DNA of 64,000 nucleotides from Tetracentron sinense (Eukaryota; Streptophyta; Magnoliopsida; Trochodendrales; Trochodendraceae), in assembly GCA_015143295.1 (NCBI GenBank), contig CM026560.1, forward strand, positions 8,744,501-8,808,500, given 5' to 3'. The notes under the pieces were generated by a model. It searched no databases and had not been told where the DNA came from. It worked only from the letters and a program-made list of their open reading frames with translations. Numbering within the stretch: position 1 is the stretch's first letter; each line of letters opens with the position of its first letter. Positions 20,835 through 34,330 of the stretch are shown piece by piece. Position numbers and translations under genes: made by a program.

Positions 20835-22083
20835 ATGAGGCGAGGCACATGGGGTCGTGGGCCACACACTAGAGCTTCCTCTTCTTCACGAGATGAGGAT
20901 GAGCAGCCAGACCTCTCTTAGGTCATAGGCTCTATTGCTGAGACACTAGCCAAACTGGCGGCTCGGCAGGCTATACCATCGTCGGCTGCACCTACTCCAC
21001 CGCCCGCAGCTCCAGTACATCGTACAGCTGGAGTTGAGGCATTCAGGAGATTGAGGCCTCCATCCTTCCATGGGAGTGTGGACCCTCTTGCTGTGGAGGC
21101 TTGGATCCTCCAAGTGGAGAAGATATTTGTGGTTCTCTCTCCGACAGAGGAAGAGAAAGTAGCATGGGCTGTTTTCATACTAGAGGGCGAAGCCCACCAT
21201 TGGTGGTTGTCCGCATTGAGGACGCGAGATTTGACCATGTAGGGTCAACCTTGGACTTGGGAGGAGTTAAAGGATACTTTTTATAAGAAGTACTTTCCTG
21301 TTGGAGCACGGGAAAAGAAAGAAAGAGAGTTCATCAACCTAGAGCAAGATTCGATGACTGTGACCGCTTATGAGGCTAAGTTCTCGGAGCTTTCTAGATT
21401 TACGCCTCACATGGTGGCTACTGAGGCAATGAAGGTAAGAAGGTTTGAGCAAGGGCTCAAGGATGTTATCATGGAGAAGGTTTCAGTTTTCAAACATGCT
21501 ACCTACCCTAAGGTAGTAGACAAGGCCTTATTGGTTGAGGCCGATTCTGAAGCGGTGTCTAAGAAGAGGGAGTTGGCGAGAGGCCAACCTAGCAGTTCAG
21601 CACCTCCAGAGAGGCGGGCTCATACCGGCCCTTATCAGTATGCGTGGCCAGCACCATCGATGAGGCCATCTTATGCACCTCCAGCTCCACGGCAGTATGT
21701 GCCTCAGGTACCGCGACCTCAGGCTCTTCCAGCTCCACGACCAGTTGCACCTTAGACGGTGAGGTATGCTCCACCTCCGGCCCTTCCAACTTACACATAT
21801 GAGGTCTGCACTTCATGCGACCGAAGGCATCCGACAGGAGATTGCCGAAGAGCATCGGGTGGATGTTATCATTACGGTCGCCAGGGCCATATGATCAGTG
21901 ATTGCCCGAGTCGGCATTTACCAGGCCAGTCTCAGGGGATTAGGCCCCCAGCATGCCTAGCAGGATCATACCAGGCGTCCTCTCAGCCTGCACGTTCTGC
22001 ACCTCTGCCACTCCAGGTGAACCAGGGGTGAGTTTTTGCCTTGACAGAGGGTGATGCACTTGCATCTGACGATATAGTGCAAG
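20835..22083 (+). pseudogene. Element C gag, Ty3/gypsy
   Basis: Starts at ATG giving MRRGTWGRG. Capsid motifs are FHGSVDPLAVEAWILQVEKI, GEAHHWWLSA and YEAKFSELSRFTPHM, followed by a Pro/Ala-rich linker (about 21590-21780). The knuckle CYHYGRQGHMISDC (about 21865-21906) has its second Cys changed to Tyr, so zinc binding is probably lost. The C-terminus is ASDDIVQG. Four in-frame stops: TAG at 20919, 21240 and 21753 (Gln contexts) and TGA at about 22029 (Arg context). The single reading frame is otherwise maintained. Confidence 0.88.
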
Positions 22084-22229
22084 GTACGCAGTTGTTGTTT
22101 ATTTAATTTTCCTTAAAATTTTTGTTATATATTATTCGATTGTGTACGTATATGGCATGATTATATGTATATATACCGATATGTATACACTGTTGATGCA
22201 TGGATTGACTTAGCTAGCTAAAATTTCAG
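22084..22229 (+). other. Putative gag/pol intron of element C (GT-AG, phase 1)
   Basis: GTG CAA G|GTACGC ... AAAATTTCAG|GA ACC TTA CTA CTC. The 146-bp AT-rich insert shifts frame (146 mod 3 = 2). Only its removal puts ASDDIVQG in frame with [16 protein letters not shown]. Unspliced RNA ends Gag a few codons after the donor. Same codon, same phase and similar length as in elements A and B. Confidence 0.65.
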
Positions 22230-25200
22230 GAACCTTACTACTCAATGAATGTTTGGCTCGAGTATTGATCGACACCGGGTCTACTCATTCATTCGTATCG
22301 TCGAGTTTCTCTCAAGGCTTTTCCTCTGAGCCTAGCCAGTTGGAACTGGAGTTAGCCATTTCGACTCCTCTCGGCAAGACAGTATTGGCGGATAAAGTGT
22401 ATAGAAACAGTGTGGTACAAGTGGGGAGCCACGAGTTGGCGGTTGATCTAATCATCCTCGGATTTCAAGACTTCGATGTCATCTTAGGAATGGATTGGTT
22501 AGCAACACATTATGGGCATGTGGCTTGTTTTGAAAAGATGGTACTCTTCCGGCCAGTGGAAGGCAAGTCATTTCATTTTCAGGGGTTGAAAAGTAGAGAT
22601 ATTGCTCGCTTTGCGACGTTGAGTTTAGCAAACCCCGAGGTAAAGGACTCTTCCACTATTCCAGTCATGAGTGAATTCCTGGATGTATTTTCAGAGGAGT
22701 TGCCAGGATTGCCTCCTGACAGGGAGATTGAGTTTGTGATCGAGCTCGCACCAGGCACAGCTCCCATTTTCCGAGCTCCGTATAGAATGGCCCCGATTGA
22801 ACTCAAGGAGTTGAAGACTCAGTTGGAGGAATTGCAAGGCCTTGGTTTCATTCGACCAAGTGTCTCACCGTGGGGTGCCCCGGTTTTATTTGTTAAGAAG
22901 AAGGATGGCTCGATGTGGATGTGCTTCGATTATCGGTAATTGAACAAAGTCACTATAAAGAATAGGTTTCCATTGCCTAGAATTAATGACTTGTTCGATC
23001 AGTTGAAGGGAGCAAAATTTTTCTCTAAGATCGATCTTCGGTCGGGTTACCACCAATTGAAGATTAAGGCTGAAGATGTTCCCAAAACTGCTTTTCGGAC
23101 TCGGTATGGACACTACGTGTTCTTGGTGATGCCTTTTGGTCTCAGAAATGCACCGGCAGCCTTTATGGATTTAATGAACCGGGTGTTCCGGCCATACCTG
23201 GATCGATGCGTGATCGTGTTTGTCGACGATATCTTGGTGTATTCCCAGACACGGGAAGATCACATGCGATACATTCGTCTTGCTTTGGAAATACTGAGAG
23301 AGCACAAGCTATACGCCAAACTTAGCAAGTGTGAGTTTTGGTTGGAAGAGGTGGCATTCCTAGGCCACGTCGTTTCTGCGAAAGGCATTTCGGTAGATCC
23401 GAAGAAGATAGAGGCAGTCATGAGTTGGGCGAGGCCTAAGAGTATCACAGAGATAGGCAGTTTCTTTGGGTTAGCAGGCTATTACCGGAGATTCGTAGAG
23501 GGTTTCTCTAGCCTTGCTGCACCGCTCACTTACCTGACAAGGAAGCACACCAAGTTTGTGTGGAGTGATAAGTGCGAGATCAGTTTCACGGAACTGAAGA
23601 AGAGGCTTACCAAAGCCCCCATCCTTACAGTGTCATCTGGACATATTAGGTATGAGGTGTATAGTGATGCTTCACATATCGGACTTGGGCGTGTGCTGAT
23701 GCAACACAAGAAAGTCATTGCCTATGCATCCAGGCAATTGAAAGAGCATGAAAGGAATTACCCCACGCACGACTTAGAACTTGCCACAGTCGTGTTTGTA
23801 CTCAAGATTTGGCGACATTACTTGTACGGGGTGGAATTCTATGTGTATACGGATCACAAGATCCTCAAGTACCTTTTTTCTCAAAAGGAATTGAATCTAA
23901 GGCAACGGCATTGGATGAAATTTTTGAAAGACTATGACTGCACCATCCAATACCACCCTGGGCAAAGCAAACATTGTAGCGGATGCCTTGAGTAGAAGAC
24001 CTCCGGGTTTGTTGGCTCACATGTTAGTGCAAAAATGGAAGCTATTGGAAGATTTGGCAAATCTGGACATCAGTGTGAATGATTCCTTCCGCAGTCCTAT
24101 TTTGGCAAATGTCATGGTTCGGCCGTACATTATAGACTTGATCCAAGAATACCAAGCTACAGATGCTGAATTGTTAGCTTTCCGGGACAAGGAAGTTGCC
24201 AAGGGTAGTGAGGACTTCTCTCTCACTAGTCGAGGTGCTATCACATTCAAGGGAAGGCTTTGTGTTCCGACCAATGCGGATCTTCGACGAGAGATTATGG
24301 ATGAAGCTCATCGGGCAAAGTACACGGTGCATCCAGGGGGTACAAAGATGTACCGGAACCTCAAGAGTCACTTTTGGTGGCGGAATATGAAGAGGGATGT
24401 TGCGGAATATGTGGCACGGTGTTTGGTGTGCCAGCAGGTGAAAGCAGAGCACATGCGGCCCGCAGGTCTATTACAGTCTCTTCCTATTCCCAAGTTAAAA
24501 TGGGAGAACATCTCCATGGACTTCATAGTTGGCTTGCCAAAGACGGCAAGGGAAGCAGATGCAATTTGGGTCGTAGTGGATCGCTTAACAAAGTCCTCGC
24601 ATTTCTTACCCTACCGTACCACCTTCAACTCTAGTCAGTTGGCCACACTATATATCAAGGAAGTGGTTAGGTTGCACGGGGTGCCAGTCAGTATCGTGTC
24701 GGATCGGGATCTGAGATTCACGTCCAGGTTTTGGAAGAGTTTTCAGAATGCTATGGGTTCCCGACTCGATTTCAGCACCGCTTTTCATCCACAAACGGAT
24801 GGACAAATCGAGAGGGTGAACCAAGTCATCGAAGAGATGCTTCGAGCTTGTATGCTAGATTTCAAATGTAGTTGGGAAGAGCACTTGCTTTTGGTTGAAT
24901 TCGCCTATAACAATAGCTATCAGGCGAGCATCCAATTAGCACCATTTGAGGCCTTATATAGGCAAAGATGCAGGTCTCCTCTCTATTGCGATGAGATAGG
25001 AGAGAGAAAGGTGTTAGGTCCAGAGTTGATCGAGCAAACTGCTAGTATAGTCAAGATCATCCGGGATAGGTTGAAAGCCGCTCAAGATCGTCAAAAGAGC
25101 TATGCGGACATGCGCCGCAGGGACTTGGAATTCCAAGTTGGGGATCAAGTATTTATGAAGGTATCTCCTAGCAAAGGAATTATGAGATTTGGCAGGCGAG

Positions 25201-25661
25201 GTAAGCTTAGTCCTCGATATGTTGGCCCATTTGAGATTATCACATGAGTTGGTGAGGTTGATTATAGGGTAGCTCTTCCACCTCACATGGCCGCGGTTCA
25301 CAACGTTTTCCATGTGTCTATGCTTCGGAAGTACATTGCGGATCCTTCACATGTCATAGACTTGGAACCGTTGGAAATACGGGAGGATCTCACTTTAGTA
25401 GAGAAGCCGGTTCACGTATTGGATCGGAGAGATCAAGTCCTTCGCAATAAAACCATCCCATTGGATCTTGTGCAATGGCAGCATCATGTTCGAGAAGAAG
25501 CTACATGGGAGCGTGAGACCGAAGTCAAAGCGAAATACCCGAAATTGTTTGAAGGAGTTTTGTATAGGTTTTGTATGTACCTTGTAAATTTGTTTTGTTT
25601 TGTAATGCATGTGCCGTCCAAATTTCGAGGACAAAATTTTTATAAGGGGGGGAGGATGTAG
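22230..25661 (+). pseudogene. Element C pol with chromodomain, Ty3/gypsy (Tekay/Del-like)
   Basis: Almost complete pol. Protease: [11 protein letters not shown] (about 22263). [16 protein letters not shown] and the catalytic FVDDILVYS (about 23218). RNase [24 protein letters not shown]. Integrase HHCC: about 24300-24440, ending CLVCQQVK. DDE residues: MDFIVGLP (about 24515), IVSDRD (about 24695), GQIERVNQ (about 24800). GPY/F-type YVGPFEI sits near 25225. Chromodomain-like HVLDRRDQVLRNKTIPLD and VREEATWERE occupy about 25410-25520, which places it in the chromoviruses. Damage: TAA at 22937 (Gln context), a 1-bp insertion near 23960, and TGA at about 25245 (Arg context). The frame runs through the PPT and ends at TAG inside the first bases of the 3' LTR. 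Confidence 0.92.
25643..25656 (+). other. Polypurine tract of element C
   Basis: The purine run aaggggggaggа-like tract directly precedes TGTAGAGG at 25657, the start of the 3' LTR. It is the primer site for plus-strand synthesis. Confidence 0.8.
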
Positions 25662-26071
25662 AGGCCCGAAACTTTTTGTATATGTCTTGGAATGCGTGTC
25701 AAGACATGATACCTTTGTAATCTCAATTTCATGAAATGATAATTTGAAAACTTAGAGAATTATCTCAAGGATGCTATAATTAATTAAATAAATTATTTAA
25801 TAAAGCCTATAAGCTCTAAAGGGGTCCTAGTCAGGTTTAGAAGATGTTAGAATAGAAGTAGAATGGGTCCAAATAGTAGGAATGGGTGAAAAATGGTCTC
25901 AGTGTCAAAACCTACAGAGCACCGATCGCTCGGTCATTTTCAGCGATCGATCAGTCCAAAACCGATCGATCTGAGGCTATCGGCTGGTGCACTTTTTTGT
26001 ATGCGGAAATTGTTCAGAGAGTATGTTTTTGACCGATCACTCGGTCAAGAACACCGATCGCTCGGTAGGCA
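25657..26071 (+). repeat. 3' LTR of element C, truncated
   Basis: Matches 18186 onward, including the GATCGATC cluster, for about 415 bp. It stops after ggtaggca, where it is joined to an internal position of a LARD-family LTR. About 1.9 kb of LTR is missing, so no TSD can be checked. Confidence 0.9.
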
Positions 26072-26883
26072 GCTTATGAATAGAACCCTTTCTCATGATT
26101 ACTTTTTCATTGAACTGAACCTCCAAAACATTTTTGAAGAAACATTAGAAAAGAATTGACATATATATTTATATATACTTTTCCATATTAAAAATATCAA
26201 CTTCGATAAAAACCATTTTACCGAAAAGCACCAGTACTGGATTTAACAGTTCAGTTCAACAAGTATCACCTTGATATCATTATCTCCAATTAAGGAGTTG
26301 TGGATTCCTTATTGAGTGTTTACACACTTCTCCAAACACTGTGTACAGGACCCAACGTACCCGGAGTTAGTCCTGTGTATTGGATATTGCCGATTGGCAC
26401 ATCAAAGCCATAGACAGATGTCTGAGAAGATGTTAACCTCTCAGGTCTAAGGATAATTTGTCAAATGGATAACCATAATAAAATCTGACAGTGTATTCCA
26501 TAGGGTATCCACTAGTGACCCCGTTCAGTATTATGTACTTGCTACATATACTTACATGTTAGTCAAAAGTCACCACTCTCTGTGAATGAGATTCATTACA
26601 CTATCTCATAGAACTACACATGTGCAAGCCATGATGAAGTACGGAGCCCAACCAGTACTTTAGAGGCTTCGAACAAATTAGGTTTACAAGGAACCGGAAA
26701 ATCATGTCTCCTCGCAACCTTTGCATTATTTTCCTACAATGTTACCTAAGGAACTTTATTTCATCATCATATGAGACAGTAATTAATATAAATACCCTTT
26801 ATAGTTGGTTGTGTGAATATGATGCTTGTCTAATCAACATAGAAAAATCTCTTATTGGCTTTCGAGGGAATATATGTCTAACA
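26072..26883 (-). repeat. LARD-family LTR fragment
   Basis: Corresponds to the last part (about 44205-45020) of the full LARD left LTR, ending ...atatatgtctaaca. Its right edge touches minisatellite beginning CCACC. Its left edge is the breakpoint with element C. Confidence 0.85.
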
Positions 26884-27432
26884 CCACCACCACTACCACC
26901 ACCCACTGCCAACACTACCATCACCACTACCACAACCACTACCACCACCCACCACCACTACCATCACTACCATCACCACTACCATCACCACTACCACCAC
27001 CACCACTACCATCACCACTACCACCACCAGTAGCACCACCCACAAAAACTACCACCATCACCACTACTATCACCTACCACCACCTACTACCACCACCACT
27101 ACCATCACTACCATCACCTACCCACGACCACTACCATCAACACTACCACCACCACTGCCACCACCCACCACCACTACCATCACTACCATCACCACTACCA
27201 CTACCCACTACCATCACCTACCCATCACCACTACCACCACCACTACCATCACATGCCCACCACCACTACCATCACTACCATCACCACCACTACCATCACC
27301 ACTACCACCACCACCACCACCACTACCATCAACTACCCACCACCACTACCACCACCCAATACCACCACCACTACCATCACCACTACCACCACCACTACCA
27401 CCACCCACAACCACTACCATCACCTACCCACC
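26884..27432. repeat. Minisatellite block 1 (ACC/ACT/ATC type)
   Basis: 549 bp of ACC, ACT, ATC and CCC-rich units with almost no G on the plus strand. It lies between two LARD LTRs of the same orientation. Open frames here (Thr-, His/Tyr- or Pro/Leu/Ser-rich by frame) follow from composition and are not genes. Confidence 0.9.
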
Positions 27433-29177
27433 TGAAAATATGCCTCTTTTTAATTTTAGAAACACAGTTCTTGGGGGGCATACATCGAATCCCAAGATCT
27501 TACTAAGATTCTAATTGATTTTATTTAATGAAGGTAGGAATAACATTCACCTTTGCGACTTTGAAATTGTTATGTCAAATCCACGTTAGAATAGTACTTG
27601 CAAAACTTCACAAGTGTCAAGTCTCCTGTCGATTCATACGAACCTTCTTTTTCCTTTAAAACTTTCTCTAATGGAAGCTAATGGCCCTTCCAAATTTTCA
27701 GCTCTAGGATCTTGAAATAAAGATCCAGTCTTTATTATGAAGAACCTTTCTTGATGATCAAGATCCTTGATCTTCTTCTTCTTGATTATTCAAAACTTAG
27801 AACACATAAGAGAAGAAAGGGGAGAGGGGTGACCGTACACCTCAAAGAGAGAGGAGTGGGAGGGTATGAGATTGAGGAGAGGAGAAAATAAAATTCTGGA
27901 AATTTTTCTTGTGTCCCAAGCCTTGGACGTCCACCTCTTTATATATGAGAGCTTGGGTTACTTGCAACTCAAGAATCCACTTTCTAATCCAATTAGAATT
28001 CCTCAATTTGTTTCTAATTCTTGATTTCTCCTAATCCAATTAGGAATAATCAGTAATAGAAACTAACCTTATCCATTAGTGTCCAACTAATCTTATCCTT
28101 ATCCTAATCCAATTAGGATTCCTTGATTAATAAGAAACTAATAGAATCCTTATCCAACAAGGAATCTTTAATTAGTAACTAAGTCTAACTAACTAACTAA
28201 CCTTATCCAATAAGGAGAGCAGTTATTAGATACTAATTAAATAATAATAACAATTATTATTATTTAACACCTCTATGAAGTGGGCGTCCCACCCTAGGTG
28301 GGCCCCACTCCACACGCCCCTAGGGTTCCAAGCCCTATTAGGTCACTTTCTGATTCGTTTAATAAAATCCCCAATGGGTCCTACCCATTTGGTTTTCACA
28401 TCCAATGTGATTCCACCTTTTCGAGCTTCACTATACCATATAGTGATACTTAGAGAAATTAATTAATTTAATTATAAATTAAATTAAATACTTTAAGAAG
28501 GTCCTTGTGTGTGGGATCTAAAGGGATCTCCTATTTCCGGTTGAGGGACTAAGTACTCGACCTTTTGGTTAAAGCATTGTTACTAGGAAACACCTTTCCT
28601 AAAACTCCATTAGAATCATAGAATGTTATCTAAGTCCCTGGACTTAGAACCCTTTCTCATGATTACTTTTTCATTGAACTGAACCTCCAAAACACTTTTG
28701 AAAAAACATTAGAAAAGAACTGACATATATATTTATATATACTTTTCCACATTAAAAATATCAACTTCGATAAAAACCATTTTACTGAAAAGCACCGGCA
28801 TTAGTGACCCCGTTCAGTATTATGTACTTGCTACATATACTTACATGTTAGTCAAGAGTCACCACTCTCTGTGAATAAGATTCATTACACTATCTCATAG
28901 AACTACACATGTTCAAGCCATGATGAAGTACGGCACCCAACCAGTACTTTAGAGGCTTCGAACAAAATTCGGTTTACAAGAAACCAGAAAATCATATCTT
29001 CTCGCAACCTTTGCATGATTTTCCTACAATGTAACCTAAGGAACTTTATGTCATCATCATATGAGACAGTAATTAATATAAATACCCTTTATATTTATTT
29101 GGTTGTATGAATATGATGCTTGTGTAATCAACATAGAAAAATCTCTTATTGACTTTCGAGGGCATATATGTCCAACA
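27433..29177 (-). repeat. Solo LTR (LARD family) with two internal deletions
   Basis: Bounded by tgaaaatatgcc and atatatgtccaaca; flanks are CCACC on both sides (possible TSD, but low complexity). Compared with 40494/50432, it lacks the parts matching about 44036-44215 and about 44355-44648. TATA (minus TATATAAAG) lies near 27940 and the CCAAT palindrome array at about 27970-28220. Confidence 0.85.
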
Positions 29178-32100
29178 CCACCACCACTACAACCACCCAC
29201 TACCATCACCACTACCACCACCCACCACCACTACCATCACCACTACTACCACCACTACCATCACCTACCCACCACCACTACCATCACCACTACCACCACC
29301 ACTAGCACCACCCACAACAAATACCACCACAACCTATACCACCACCACTACCATCACTACCAACACCTACCCACCACCACTACCATCAACACTACCACCA
29401 CCACCCACCACCACTACCATCACTACCATCACCACTACCACTACCACCACCACTACCACTACCCACTACCATCATCTACCCACCACCACTACCGCAACCC
29501 ACCACCACTACCATCACAATTACCACCCTTACCACCCCCACTACCATCACCTACCCACCACCCACCACCACTACCACCACCACTACCACCACCACTACCA
29601 CTACCAACTACCATCACCTAACCACCACCACTACCATCACCACCACCACCACCCACCACCACTACCATCACCACCACCACCACCCACCACCACTACCATC
29701 ACCACCATCACTAAAACCACCACTACTACCACCACCCACTACCACCACCACTACCACCACTACCATCACCTACCCACCACCACTACTACCCACCACCACT
29801 ACCTTCACCACAACCACCACCACTACCATCACCTACCCACCACCCCATCACCACAACCACCACCCACCACACACCACTCACCACCACTACCATCACCTAC
29901 CCACCACGACAACTACCCACCACCACTACCATCACCACTACCACCACCCCTACCATCACTACAATCACCTACCCACAACCACTACCATCACCACTACCAC
30001 CACCCATCACCACTAACATCACAATCATCACCACTACCACCACCAATACCATCACCTACCCACCATCACAACCATCACCACTACCAGCACACATACCATC
30101 ACCTACCCACCACCACTACAATCACCACTACCACCACCACTGCCATCACCTACCCACCACCAGCACCATCACCACTACCACAACCACATCCACCACCCAC
30201 CACCACTACCATCACCACTACCACCACCACTACCATCACCTACCCACCACCCACCACCACAATCACCTACCCATCACAATTACTAGCCACCACAACTACC
30301 ACCACCCACCACCACTACCATCATCACTGCCATCACCATTTCCACCACCACTACCATCACCTTCCCACCACCACTACCACCACCACTACCACAACCCACC
30401 ACCACTACCGCCACCAACTACCACCACCAGTACCATCACCTACCCACCACCACTACTACCCACCAGCACTACCATCACCACTACCACCACCAAAACCATT
30501 ACCTACCCACCACCCCATCACAACTACCACCACCCACCACCACTACCACCACATACCCACCACGACTACTACCCACCACCACTACCATCACTACCATCAC
30601 CACTACCACCACCACCACTACCATCACCACAACCACCACATATACCATCCCTACCATCACCTACCCACAACCACTACACTCACCACTACCAACACCACTG
30701 CCAGCACCTACCCACCACCACTACCATCACCACTACCAGCTCCACTACCACCACCAACTACCATCACAACCATCACTATCATCACCCACTACCATCACCA
30801 CCACCACTACCATCACCTACCCACCACCACAACCACCACCACTACCACCACCCCTACCATCACTACCATCACCTACCCACCACCACTACCATCACCACTA
30901 CCACCACCCACCACCATTACCATCACTACCATCCCCACCCCCACTACCACCAACTACCATCACTACCATCACCAGCCCACCACTAGCACCATCACCACTA
31001 CCACAACCACTACCACCACCCACCACCACTACTATCACCATTACCACCACCACTACCATCAGCACCACCACCACCCACCACAATCATCACCTACCCATCA
31101 CGATTACTACCCACCACCACTACCATCACCACTACCACCACCACTACCATCACCAACCACCACCATCACCTATCCATCATGACTACTACCCACCACCTCT
31201 ACCATCAACACTACCACCACCACTACCACCACCCACCACCACTACCATCATCACTACCATCACCACTACCACCACCACTACCATCACCTTCCCACCACCA
31301 TGACCACCACCTCTACCACAACCCACCATCACTACCAACACCCACTATCACCACCACTACCATCACCTACCCACCATCACTACCATCACCACTAACACCA
31401 CCACTACCATCACCTACCCACCACGACTACTACCCACAACGACTACTAACCACCACCACTACCACCACACCTACCATCACTACCATCACCTACCCACCAC
31501 CACTATCATCACCCCCACCACCACCCACTACCATTACCATCACCACAACCACTACCATCATCACCACCACTACCACCACCCCTACCATCACTACCATCAC
31601 CTACCCATCACCACTACCACAACTCACAACCCCATCACCACTACCACCACCCACCACCATTACCATCACCTACCGACCACAACTACTACCTACCACCACA
31701 ACCACCACCACTACCACCACCCCTACCACCACTTCTATCACCTACATAACAACACTATCACCACCACTAACACCACCCACTACCATTACCATCACCTACC
31801 GACCACAACTACTACCTACCACCACCACTACCACCACCCCTACCATCGCTTCTATCACCTACATAACAACACTATCACCACCACTAACAACACCCACTAC
31901 CATTACCATCACTACCACCACCACTACCATCACCTACCCACCACTACCACCACCACCACTTCCACCACCCCATCCATCACTACGATCACCAACCCACCAC
32001 CACTACCACCACCCACCACCAATACCATTACTACCATCACCACCACCACTAACATCACCTACCCACCACCACTACCATCCCAACTACCAACACCCATACC

Positions 32101-34026
32101 ATCACCTACCCACCACCACTACCATCACCACTACCAGCACCTCTACCAGAACCCACTACCATCACTTCCATCACCTACCCACCATCACTACCACCACCTC
32201 TACCACAACCATTACCACCACCCACCACCACTACCATCACCATTACCACCACAGCTACCATCACCTACCACCCACCACTACCATCACTCCTACCACCAAG
32301 CACCACCCCTACCACCACCACCACAACCATCACCTACCCATCACGACTACTACCCACCACCACCAAAACGACCACTACCACCACCCACCACCACTACCAT
32401 CACCACTACCCCCACCACTACTACTAACCACTATCATCACATACCCACCACCACTACCACCACCACTACCACCAACACTACCCACCACAACTACCATCAC
32501 CACTACCATCACCACTACCGCTACCATCACTACCATCACCACTACCACCACCACTACCCACCACCACTACCATCACAACTACCAGCTCCACTACCACCAC
32601 CAACTACCATCACCTGCCCACCACCAGCACCATCACCCCTACCACAACCACTACCACCACCCACCACCATTACCATCACCATTACCACCACCACTACCAT
32701 CACCACTACCACCACCCACCACCACCATCACCTACCCATCACGACTACTACCCACCACCACTACCACCACCCAACACCACCATAAACAATCCATCACGGT
32801 TACAACCCACAACCACTATCATCACCACTACCACCACCACTACCACAATCCACCACCACTAATATCATCACTACCACTACCACTACCATCACCTTATCAC
32901 CACCACTACCAGAACCCACCACCACTACCACCACCAACTACCACCATCACTACCATCACCTACCCACCACCACTACTTCCCACCAGCACTACCATCATAC
33001 CTACCACCATCACTACCATCACCTACCCACCACGACTACTACCCACCACAACTACCACCACCCCTACCATCACCAACCCACCATCAGCACCATCACCACA
33101 ACCACAACCACTACCACCACCCACCACCACTACCATCACCATTACTACCACCACTACTTTCACCTACCCACCACCACTACCATCACCACTACCACCACCC
33201 ACCACCAGCATCACCTACCCATCACGACTACTACCCATCACCACTACCATCACCACTACCACCACCCAATACCATTTCCATCACTACCATCACCACCACC
33301 ACTACCATCACCTACCCAGCACCACTACCACCACCCACCCCCTCTACCATCACAACTACCACCACCACTACTACTACCCATTACCATCACCAACCCACTA
33401 CCACCACCGACCACCACTACCACCACCACTACCATTACCCTCACCACTACCACCAACACTACCCACCACCGCTACCATCTCCACTACCACCACCCACCAC
33501 CATTACCATCACTACCATTACCACTACCACCACCACTACCCACCACCACTACCATCAAAACTATCAGCTCCACTACCACCACCAACTGCCATCACGTACC
33601 CACCACCAGCACCATCACCACTACCACAACAACTACCACCACCCACCACCACTACCATCACAACCATCACGACTACCACCATCACTACCATCACCTACCC
33701 ACCAACACTGCCATCACCACTACCACCATACAAACCATCACCTACCCACCACCACTACAATCACCACCACCACCACCACGGCCATCACCTACACACCACC
33801 ACTACTACTATCACCTACCCACCACCCCATCACAACTACCACCACCCACCTCCACTACCATAACCTACCCACCACGACTACTACCCACCACCACTGCCAT
33901 CACTACCATCACAACTACCACAACCACTACCATCACCTACCCACCACCACTACCTCACCACTACCACCACACATACCATCAACTACCATCACCTACCCAT
34001 CACGACAACTACCCACCACCACCACC
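29178..34026. repeat. Minisatellite block 2
   Basis: 4.8 kb of the same G-poor repeat. Occasional G comes mainly in a recurring cacgactactaccc phrase. Local duplications occur, for example a 126-bp period with taccgaccacaactactacc at 31671 and 31797. No gene. Confidence 0.92.
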
Positions 34027-34330
34027 TGTCGCGACCCAAAATACCCCCTAGGAGTTAAGGGTAAGTTGACTCGTGACCGCCGTACCATACCTCCAGTATG
34101 ATACATAAGGCACACGTGGAAACCTGTCAGAGTACCTGAACATACATAACGGAAACGAAATACAATGCACAGCGGAAAATGAAATACTAAACATAGCGGA
34201 AGCAAAATGAATACTCCTATAGCTTGGCTCAAGTAAGAACCAACAAGTATACATGTGTGAGAAACCCAAAAGTGGAGTGGACAAACCCCACACTCACATA
34301 ACAAAATGACACAAGTTCTAAGTCGGTCGA

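Noticed and set aside
30898-31083. Minus-strand Gly/Val-rich ORFs in the minisatellite (also 53658 and 59429).
   Set aside because: They are the complement of the same repeat and have no gene structure.
29149-33863. ORFs of 677 and 894 codons (Thr/His/Pro-rich), and similar ones at 35858, 37183 and 53432, resembling extensin or histidine-rich proteins.
   Set aside because: The plus strand has almost no G, so TAG and TGA cannot occur and several frames stay open together. The frames are Thr-, His/Tyr- or Pro/Leu/Ser-rich purely by phase of the repeat. No start context, introns or unique domain.
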